Assembly: GCA_947453125.1 (NCBI GenBank)
Contig: CANGGC010000061.1
Location: 1 to 8,702, forward strand
Source of the DNA: Planctomycetaceae bacterium
GTDB lineage: Bacteria > Planctomycetota > Planctomycetia > Pirellulales > UBA1268
Length of the DNA: 8,702 bases
Reading direction: 5' to 3'
Position 1 is the first letter of the stretch, and each line of letters starts with the position of its first letter. The notes under the pieces were generated by a model, which saw only the letters and a list, made by a program, of their open reading frames with translations, made no database searches and was not told the DNA's origin. Positions 1 through 4,828 of this stretch are shown here, in pieces. A program made the position numbers and the translations under genes.

Positions 1-549
1 AACCGCACCTCGCATCCGCAGGTGATCGTGATCGCCGACACGATCAGCCTCTATCCCCGCGAGCTCTACGAGCGGGGGTTGAGGATCGTGACCGCGGCCA
101 CGCAGCGCTCCCATCCGGCCACGCTCTCGCCGCGGATCAAGTCGCTCAACTACCTCAACAACATCATGGCCAAGCTCGAGGGGCTTCAGGCCGGGTGTGT
201 CGAGGCCTTGATGCTCAATCACAAAGGCGAGGTCGCCGAATGCACGGCCGACAACGTCTTCGCCGTGCGCACGGGTGTCGTCCTCACCCCTCCCCCCGAT
301 GCCGGCATCCTCGAGGGGATCACGCGCGGCGCCGTCATGGATCTGGCCCATAGCGCCTCCATCCCCTGCCGTGAGGCGACGCTCACCCGGCACGATCTCT
401 ACACCGCCGAGGAGGTGTTCATCACCGGCACGGCCGCCGAGGTGGTGCCGGTCGTGGAGATCGACGGCCGGAAGATCGGGGACGGCGTCCCCGGCCCGAT
501 CACGACGCGTCTGGCCGCCGATTTCCACGCGCACGTCCGCGGCGGCTGA
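1..549 (+). CDS. ilvE: Branched-chain-type (class IV) aminotransferase, 5'-truncated by window edge
   Basis: This is a PLP-dependent fold-type IV aminotransferase. It most likely transfers an amino group between 2-oxoglutarate/glutamate and branched-chain 2-oxo acids, the last step of Leu/Ile/Val synthesis, in the cytoplasm. The frame is open from base 1, so the N-terminal part (roughly the first 100 residues of a ~285-residue family) lies outside the window; an internal GTG at 22 is not the start. Seen: RIKSLNYLNN with the probable PLP lysine at visible residue 47 (codon 139-141). The class IV signature follows, with E-C-T-A-D-N-V-F, then LTPP, then the phosphate-binding GITR; TGTAAEVVPV lies nearer the end. 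The C-terminus is complete (TGA 547-549). The family also contains D-amino-acid aminotransferase and aminodeoxychorismate lyase. The LNYLNNIMAK and TGTAAE stretches fit the short bacterial IlvE type best, but substrate specificity cannot be settled without the N-terminal half. Confidence 0.82.
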   Translation, partial: NRTSHPQVIVIADTISLYPRELYERGLRIVTAATQRSHPATLSPRIKSLNYLNNIMAKLEGLQAGCVEALMLNHKGEVAECTADNVFAVRTGVVLTPPPDAGILEGITRGAVMDLAHSASIPCREATLTRHDLYTAEEVFITGTAAEVVPVVEIDGRKIGDGVPGPITTRLAADFHAHVRGG

Positions 550-579
550 TCGCGGGTGTCGATCGCCGGCCCGCGATCG
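547..579. terminator. Inverted repeat between convergent genes, candidate bidirectional terminator
   Basis: GATCGCGGG (548-556) is perfectly complementary to CCCGCGATC (570-578), with an extra T·G wobble outside and a 13-base loop. It begins inside the aminotransferase stop codon and ends three bases before the S9 peptidase stop codon (582-584), so it fills almost the whole 32-bp convergent gap. No U-tract follows on either strand, so it is not a classic intrinsic terminator. Position and symmetry suggest it blocks or ends readthrough in both directions. Confidence 0.45.
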
Positions 580-581
580 AA

Positions 582-2588
582 TCAGCGTGCGGCGTCAGCG
601 GCCGACTCACCGCCGAGGAGATGCTGCCGGACGAACATCACCGTGGCGTAGAACTGGAAGTCCATGTTTGGCTTCTTGCGGAAGCCATGCCCCTCGTCCT
701 TGGCATTGAGAAACCAGACGGGGCCGCCGTTCCCGCGGACCTTCGCTACCATCTGCTCCGCTTCGCTCGCGGGAACTCGCGGGTCGTTGGCCCCCTGGAC
801 GACAAACAGCGGCTTCGTGATCCGCCCGGCGTTGTTGAGCGGGGCGATCCGCTCGAAGAACTCGGCCACCTCGGGCACGCGTTCATCGCCATACTCCACG
901 CGGCGGAGGTCGCGCCGGTAGCTCTCGGTGTTCTTCAGGAACGTCGTGAAGTGGGAAATCCCGACGACATCGAGGGAACAGCGGATCCGCTCGTCGTAGG
1001 TCGTGGCGCAGGCGAGCGTCATGAAGCCGCCGTAGCTCCCGCCGGTGACCATAACGCGGTCGGGGTCGAGATCGGGCCGGGTGGCGATCCAGTCGAGGAG
1101 GGCTCCGATGTCGCGGACCGAATCCTCGCGCTTCAGCGCGTTGTCGAGCTTCACAAACGTCTTGCCATAGCCCGTCGACCCACGAACGTTCGGATAAATC
1201 ATCGCGACGCCGAGCTCACTCATGAAGAAGTTGTTGCGCCCCTGGAAGATCGGCCGCGACTGTCCCTCGGGGCCACCGTGGATGTTGATGATCACCGGCC
1301 GCCGGCCGGTGAATCGGGGGGCGGCGGGATAGAGGAAGCCGCGGATCTTCAGGCCGTCGAAGCTCTGCCAATCGATCGCCCGCGGTTCGACGAGCGTGTC
1401 GGCCACGAGCCCGCCAAGCTCGCTCTCCGTCCAACGGATGGCCGGGCCCCCTTCGACCGCATCCCACACGTAGACATCGGACGTGGAGCGGGCCGACCCG
1501 ACCGAGAACGCCAGATGGCGGCCGTCGGCATGCCATTCCCCCCCCGCGATCACCCCCTCCGGAAGCCCGGCGACGAGACGGTGTTTTCCGGTGGCGGTGT
1601 CGAGGACGCGGGCCCGCGACACCCCGGCTTCATTGGTGATGAAGCACAGCGACTTCCCATCCTCCGAGACATCAAACTCCTCCACCTCCCAGGGGATGTC
1701 GGCAGCCATGACCTCAATGGCGCCGGTGGCCGGCGTCCATCGCACGAGCCGGGCGATCTCCGAATCCTTGTCGGTCGTCGTCCAGATCGACCTGCCGTCC
1801 GGCGTGAATGTGCCACCCCCCCAGGCCACCTCGCCGTCCGCGTCGTCGTCGAGCCTCGTCTTCGCGCCGGTGGCTACGTCGACGAGCCAGCGCCGGCTCT
1901 TGTTGACGGACAGCGACTCGCCGACGAGGAGCTTCATGCCGTCGGCCGACCAATCGAGGACGCTCCATCCGCCGCCGTCATTTTCGACGACGAGCAGGTC
2001 GGTGGCGGGATCGCGAGGATCCATCACCCAGAGATCGCGATCGGCGCCGTTGCGGCGCGTCGAGCTGTAAGCGATCCGGTCGCCGGCCCGATCCCACGCC
2101 CAGCCGCCATTCTGCGAGCGGCCACCGTCGGAGAGGAGCGTGACGTCGCCAGTGGCGACATCGAGGCGGTACATCTGGCCGAACTCATTCCCTCCGGTGT
2201 CACGTGTGAAGAGAAAAAACGTTCCTTCCTTCGGATCCCAGTCGGCGGCCCCGACCGGCTCGGCGAAAAAGGTGAGCTGGCGCCGGGCGCCCCCCGGCAT
2301 CCGCACTTCGTGGATCTGCGCCGTGTTGCCGAAGCGGGTGCCGATGAGCATCTCCACGCGTGTCGGATGCCAGCCGACGAAGGCCGCACTCCGCGCCTCG
2401 GTGTAGCGACGCACCTCGTCTGCCAAGCCCGCCGGGATCTCCGGGATCCCCTCGACGATGAGGTTTTCGGTCGGTCGGATCGCGGCCGGCCCGGCCGGCG
2501 GGGATGCCTGCTGCGCTCGGACGGCCGGGCCGGAGAGCGTGGCCGCGAGGAGGACGAGGAGCGGAGGGGACGACAGGAGGCGGGGCAT
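582..2588 (-). CDS. Exported S9-family (prolyl oligopeptidase/acylaminoacyl-peptidase-like) serine peptidase
   Basis: This 668-residue protein probably cleaves short peptides outside the cytoplasm. Residues 1-25 form a signal peptide: MPRLL, a Leu/Ala/Val-rich core, then V-R-A before Q26, a signal peptidase I-like site. Residues ~60-395 carry repeated blades of a WD40/TolB-like beta-propeller (for example WDPKEGTFFLF, WAWDRAGDRIAY, WSADGMKLLV, FTPDGRSIW, VSEDGKSLCF, WHADGRHLAF). Residues ~405-660 are the alpha/beta-hydrolase domain. It has the HGGP oxyanion segment at 437-440, nucleophile S518 in GGSYGG, D602 in GANDPRVP and H634 in EGHGF, a complete triad in the family order. The ATG at 2588 has GGAG 7 bases upstream. 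It lies downstream of spoVG on the same strand across a 119-bp gap. That gap holds only a 5-bp hairpin with a GNRA-type GGAA loop on the minus strand (2649-2662) and no U-tract, so co-transcription with spoVG is possible. True substrate and whether it is an endo-, dipeptidyl- or acylaminoacyl-peptidase are not readable from sequence. Confidence 0.93.
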   Translation of the reverse strand: MPRLLSSPPLLVLLAATLSGPAVRAQQASPPAGPAAIRPTENLIVEGIPEIPAGLADEVRRYTEARSAAFVGWHPTRVEMLIGTRFGNTAQIHEVRMPGGARRQLTFFAEPVGAADWDPKEGTFFLFTRDTGGNEFGQMYRLDVATGDVTLLSDGGRSQNGGWAWDRAGDRIAYSSTRRNGADRDLWVMDPRDPATDLLVVENDGGGWSVLDWSADGMKLLVGESLSVNKSRRWLVDVATGAKTRLDDDADGEVAWGGGTFTPDGRSIWTTTDKDSEIARLVRWTPATGAIEVMAADIPWEVEEFDVSEDGKSLCFITNEAGVSRARVLDTATGKHRLVAGLPEGVIAGGEWHADGRHLAFSVGSARSTSDVYVWDAVEGGPAIRWTESELGGLVADTLVEPRAIDWQSFDGLKIRGFLYPAAPRFTGRRPVIINIHGGPEGQSRPIFQGRNNFFMSELGVAMIYPNVRGSTGYGKTFVKLDNALKREDSVRDIGALLDWIATRPDLDPDRVMVTGGSYGGFMTLACATTYDERIRCSLDVVGISHFTTFLKNTESYRRDLRRVEYGDERVPEVAEFFERIAPLNNAGRITKPLFVVQGANDPRVPASEAEQMVAKVRGNGGPVWFLNAKDEGHGFRKKPNMDFQFYATVMFVRQHLLGGESAADAAR

Positions 2589-2707
2589 GCGAGGGCTCCG
2601 TGCGGTGGAGGGACGAACGATTGTCGCACGGTGCTGCGAAGGCTCAAGTCACCTTCCGGTGATCGTCCGCGGAGGCGCCGCCTGCAGGGGAGTCCACGGG
2701 GCGTCGC

Positions 2708-3148
2708 TCAGGCCCGCGGCGGTCGGTGATCCTCGTCGCCGATCTCGTCGTAGCGGGAGACGTAGCCCGGTTGCTTGGCGCGGACGAGCTCCGCTTCGTA
2801 CTCGCTCACAACCCGCTTCTGGATCAACTCCCGGGCCGATGCATTGATGGGGTGGGCGATGTCGGCGTAGAGCCGCGGCCGACCGTCGCCGTCGCGCGGG
2901 ACCGGCATCTCGGGCTGCTTCCGCCCACACTGGTTGCAGTACATGGCCCGCAGCGCGTTCTTGAACCCGCACCCCGGACAATGGCTCGAAAGCTTGCGGC
3001 TGGGCATCGCCAGGAATGGCCCCGACGGGCCGACGATGACCTTCAGGTCACGGACCACAAACGCCCCGGCGAGCGTGATCGAGCAGAACGCCAGCAACCG
3101 CTCGGACGGATCGTCGATGAGCTTGATCCGAACTTCGGTGATGTCCAT
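2708..3148 (-). CDS. spoVG: SpoVG-family protein with inserted zinc-ribbon-like motif
   Basis: This 146-residue cytoplasmic protein belongs to SpoVG, a small DNA/RNA-binding regulator known from Firmicutes sporulation, capsule and cell-division control. The family core is clear: MDITEVRIKL at the N-terminus, FCSITLAGAFVVRDLKVI at residues 21-38, GPFLAMPSRK at 43-52, then DIAHPINASAREL at 96-108. Canonical SpoVG is about 95 residues with only a short loop between MPS(K/R) and DIAHPI. Here that loop is about 40 residues and contains C57-x2-C60-x10-C71-x2-C74 (CPGC and CNQC), the spacing of a small zinc ribbon. A charged tail follows residue 120. The start at 3148 is chosen because it gives the family N-terminus and has AAGGGGGA 7 bases upstream; the frame is open much further upstream, but that part overlaps ispE. 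From memory, planctomycete SpoVG homologues share this Cys4 insertion. Its role here is unknown, and no sporulation gene is visible. It lies 100 bp downstream of ispE on the same strand. Confidence 0.9.
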   Translation of the reverse strand: MDITEVRIKLIDDPSERLLAFCSITLAGAFVVRDLKVIVGPSGPFLAMPSRKLSSHCPGCGFKNALRAMYCNQCGRKQPEMPVPRDGDGRPRLYADIAHPINASARELIQKRVVSEYEAELVRAKQPGYVSRYDEIGDEDHRPPRA

Positions 3149-3248
3149 GCACCATCCCCCTTGCCGCTGTCCCCCCGGACAGCCCCCATCGATCCCCCTA
3201 TCGACACCGTCATCCACCGTCATCCAACCAGTCAGTCCAAGTCGTCTG
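3149..3248 (-). promoter_or_regulatory. spoVG leader: four G-tracts, hairpin and Shine-Dalgarno overlap
   Basis: Read on the minus (mRNA-sense) strand, the ispE-spoVG gap carries G5 (3198-3194), G5 (3187-3183), G6 (3176-3171) and G5 (3160-3156), separated by 6, 6 and 10 bases. The last tract is the core of the Shine-Dalgarno sequence, 7 bases before the ATG. The same region can instead form a perfect 7-bp hairpin, GCTGTCC/GGACAGC with a GGGG loop (3166-3183), ending just upstream of the Shine-Dalgarno. A four-tract G-quadruplex would occlude ribosome binding, while the hairpin would consume part of the third tract. This suggests, but does not prove, post-transcriptional control of spoVG. I could not identify a confident -10/-35 pair in the gap. 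Confidence 0.4.
3206..3225. repeat. 10-bp tandem direct repeat upstream of spoVG
   Basis: ACCGTCATCC occurs twice back to back (3206-3215 and 3216-3225); in the spoVG sense this is GGATGACGGT twice. The period is about one helical turn, so both copies would face the same side of the DNA. It lies 57-77 bp upstream of the spoVG start, a plausible position for a regulator site, but no known operator is recognised. Confidence 0.6.
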
Positions 3249-4220
3249 TCAGGCCGTCGCCGAGCCGCCGACGCGCACCGAAAACACTCCGGGCCATCCG
3301 GCCGCATCGAGCCTGGCGGCGATAGCACGGGCTTCACTTTCGGTGCGGGTGATCGCGAAGCAGGCGCTGCCGCTGCCGGTGAGCATCGGCTGCACGGCCC
3401 CGGCCGCGCCCAAGGCGGCGAGGAGTCGGTCGATGTCGGGCGAGAGCGAGCGGGCCGCAGCTTCGAGGCCGTTGTGCATGAGGACGCAAGCGCCGCGGAG
3501 ATCTCCGGCGGCAAGCGCCGCGACGAGCCTGGCGGCATCGCCGGAGCGGCTCGGATCGGGAACGCAGCGGCCGTAGACAGCCGGCGTGGAGAGCCCGGCC
3601 GCCGGGCAGGCGATGACCGCATGGAGCGGCGGCAGCCCCGCCACCAGATCGATTCGTTCGCCGCGGCCGGCCGCGATCGCCGGGCTGCCAGCGAAGAACC
3701 AAGGGACATCGCTGCCGATGCCAGCGCCGATCTCTGCGAGGCGGGCCGTCGGCCAGTCACGCCCCCCGACGACCGCCGCGGCCCGGAGGATGGCCGCCGC
3801 ATCGCTCGAGCCCCCGCCGAGGCCGGCGCCCGAGGGGACTTCCTTGGTGAGCTCGACGTCGAGGCCGCGCTCGATCCCAGCCGCTTCGGCGAGCCGTCGC
3901 GCCACGCGAACGACGAGATTCGAATCATCGGCCGGCACATCGCGGCAGAGCACCGCGCCGGCAGGCTGGGCGAGCCGGCCACCGAAGCGCACCCGCAGCC
4001 TCACCCCGGAGGCGTCGGCAGCGCGGACGACGAGCCGGTCGGCGAGCGACACCGGCACCATGAGCGATTCGATCTCGTGGAAGCCGTCGGGCCGCCGGGC
4101 GAGGATCGCCAGCGACAGATTGAGCTTGGCAGGGGCGGCGATCACGATGGCGGCGGGATCACCTGCCATCCGGCTCATGCCCACAGGCAGGCCTTCGATC
4201 GCAGCGGTGATTGACGCCAT
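3249..4220 (-). CDS. ispE: 4-diphosphocytidyl-2-C-methyl-D-erythritol kinase
   Basis: IspE phosphorylates the 2-hydroxyl of CDP-methylerythritol with ATP, the fourth step of the MEP route to isoprenoid precursors, in the cytoplasm. This GHMP-family kinase reads 323 residues from the ATG at 4220. Seen: PAKLNLSL at 30-37 with catalytic-type K32; the glycine-rich ATP loop PSGAGLGGGSSDAAA from residue 129; SDVPWF with catalytic-type D171; and the third GHMP motif LTGSGSACFAI at 280-290. E. coli IspE is 283 residues and starts close to its PAKLNL motif, whereas here about 29 residues precede it. Internal ATGs at codons 15 (4178) and 18 (4169) are therefore possible true starts. The 4220 ATG has only a weak GGGAA upstream, and neither internal ATG has a better site. 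It is the first gene of a leftward run with spoVG 100 bp downstream. Confidence 0.95.
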   Translation of the reverse strand: MASITAAIEGLPVGMSRMAGDPAAIVIAAPAKLNLSLAILARRPDGFHEIESLMVPVSLADRLVVRAADASGVRLRVRFGGRLAQPAGAVLCRDVPADDSNLVVRVARRLAEAAGIERGLDVELTKEVPSGAGLGGGSSDAAAILRAAAVVGGRDWPTARLAEIGAGIGSDVPWFFAGSPAIAAGRGERIDLVAGLPPLHAVIACPAAGLSTPAVYGRCVPDPSRSGDAARLVAALAAGDLRGACVLMHNGLEAAARSLSPDIDRLLAALGAAGAVQPMLTGSGSACFAITRTESEARAIAARLDAAGWPGVFSVRVGGSATA

Positions 4221-4277
4221 GGCAACCGATTCCCAACGTTGACAAAGCCCCGCGACGGATCGTGAGATTCTGCGGAG

Positions 4278-4307
4278 AAGCTACCCCCCACCGGCAGGGC
4301 TGGTCAA
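4278..4307 (-). promoter_or_regulatory. Candidate promoter for ispE
   Basis: On the minus strand TTGACC (4307-4302) matches the sigma-70 -35 consensus at 5 of 6 bases. It is followed after 18 bases by TAGCTT (4283-4278), a weak -10 at 3 of 6. Initiation would fall near 4270, about 50 bases before the ispE ATG. Planctomycete promoters are poorly known to me, so this is tentative. Confidence 0.22.
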
Positions 4308-4310
4308 CCT

Positions 4311-4347
4311 CGGGAGGGGTTTTGAAACACTCCCAGCCCGTTTTTTT
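4311..4347 (+). terminator. Intrinsic-terminator-like hairpin with T7 tract on the + strand
   Basis: CGGG (4311-4314) pairs with CCCG (4337-4340), and GGG (4316-4318) with CCC (4332-4334). The inner arms are extended by a G·T wobble, with a small internal loop between the two helices. TTTTTTT (4341-4347) follows directly. This is the textbook order for the + strand, yet no + strand gene lies upstream. On the minus strand, where the 71-residue membrane protein gene ends at 4405, the same hairpin would lack a U-tract but could still act as a weak stop. It may end antisense or small RNA transcription started upstream of ispE. Confidence 0.45.
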
Positions 4348-4404
4348 CGATGTCGTCGTGCACCGGGCCCCAAACCAGGACCGTGCAGCACCGGCCGGCC
4401 CGGC

Positions 4405-4620
4405 TCAGCGCCAGTTGGCCACGAAGTACACGGTCACGAGGGCGAGGATGACGCCAATCGTCACCAGGGCCGCCAAGAGCATGGCGATGCTGCGGCCTGC
4501 CCAGAGGTCGTCCTGGATCATGTCGGTACGGACGGAACGATCGAACGAGGCGTTCCACACCGGGAAAGCCTTGTCGTCATAGACCCACTTGGTGCGTTCC
4601 TCGAAGCGGCGTTCGTTCAT
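4405..4620 (-). CDS. Small single-pass, tail-anchored-type membrane protein of unknown function
   Basis: I do not recognise this 71-residue protein. Residues 1-43 are hydrophilic and rich in charged and aromatic residues (MNERRFEERTKWVYDD, then FDRSVRTDM and DDLWAGR). Residues ~44-68 form one strong hydrophobic helix (Ile/Ala/Leu/Val-rich), and the protein ends in NWR almost at once after it. That layout suggests a cytoplasmic head with a C-terminal membrane anchor. The ATG at 4620 has AGGG 7 bases upstream, supporting a real gene, and no larger frame competes in this stretch. It is divergent from rlmN, whose start lies 208 bp away, and 184 bp upstream of ispE on the same strand. Function and orientation in the membrane are inference only. 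Confidence 0.68.
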   Translation of the reverse strand: MNERRFEERTKWVYDDKAFPVWNASFDRSVRTDMIQDDLWAGRSIAMLLAALVTIGVILALVTVYFVANWR

Positions 4621-4722
4621 GGCGGAACCCTGGACGTCAGCGGGAGTTATGATAGAGGGCCGGGAAGATCCTGCCGAACTCTACCCCGTCATCGGTGGCG
4701 GCACCAGAGGACCGCCCGGTCG

Positions 4723-4756
4723 CCCTCCGCCCCGCAGCCCGCCGGGGCCCCGCCCC
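4723..4756 (-). other. Canonical G-quadruplex motif in the divergent intergenic region
   Basis: The minus strand carries five G-tracts of 3-4 bases, complementary to C-tracts at 4723-4725, 4730-4733, 4738-4740, 4748-4751 and 4753-4756. The spacers are 4, 4, 7 and 1 bases, which meets the usual G3+N1-7 rule. It lies about 100 bp upstream of the 71-residue membrane gene and 70 bp upstream of rlmN, on the template strand for rlmN. A competing GGGGCCCC palindrome sits at 4744-4751. In DNA this GC-rich such motifs arise by chance, so a function is not implied. Confidence 0.4.
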
Positions 4757-4789
4757 ACCGAAAATCTCCGCTCCAAACGCCCATCCAGA

Positions 4790-4818
4790 CCACCCTCCGC
4801 GGTGGGGCCCTTCGGGCC
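4790..4818 (+). promoter_or_regulatory. Two abutting hairpins just upstream of the rlmN start
   Basis: CCACC (4790-4794) pairs with GGTGG (4801-4805) around a 6-base loop. GGCCC (4806-4810) pairs with GGGCC (4814-4818) around a TTC loop. The two stems have no base between them, so they could stack coaxially, and they end 10 bases before the rlmN ATG. No Shine-Dalgarno sequence is visible in the remaining GCAGTCTCCC spacer, and the only purine-rich run, GGTGGGG, is inside the hairpins. Confidence 0.3.
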
Positions 4819-4828
4819 GCAGTCTCCC

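Noticed and set aside
1540..1562. Long C-runs inside the S9 gene as a G-quadruplex
   Set aside because: Only two long tracts occur close together, short of the four required.
2649..2662. Hairpin TCACC-GGAA-GGTGA (minus strand) between spoVG and the S9 gene as a terminator
   Set aside because: Only 5 bp with no U-tract after it; too weak to claim as an intrinsic terminator.
621..2729. A 702-codon open frame on the + strand opposite the S9 peptidase gene
   Set aside because: It is the antisense shadow of a GC-rich gene; the protein is rich in Arg, Gly, Asp and Pro with no recognisable domain, whereas the minus-strand frame has a signal peptide, propeller and full catalytic triad.
3149..3982. 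N-terminal extension of spoVG into a 424-residue protein
   Set aside because: The added part overlaps ispE in another frame and is Ser/Arg/Pro-rich without domain features; the family N-terminus and a good ribosome-binding site place the start at 3148.
2934..4214. A 426-codon + strand frame opposite spoVG and ispE
   Set aside because: Low-complexity Arg/Gly/Ala translation with no motif, fully antisense to two well-supported genes.
4648..4653. TATGAT as a -10 box for rlmN
   Set aside because: No acceptable -35 sequence at 16-18 bases upstream on the + strand; a single hexamer is not enough.
4589..4828. 80-residue N-terminal extension of rlmN
   Set aside because: Pro/Arg/Gly-rich, unlike any RlmN domain, and overlaps the 5' end of the divergent small gene; the 4829 start yields the normal family length.
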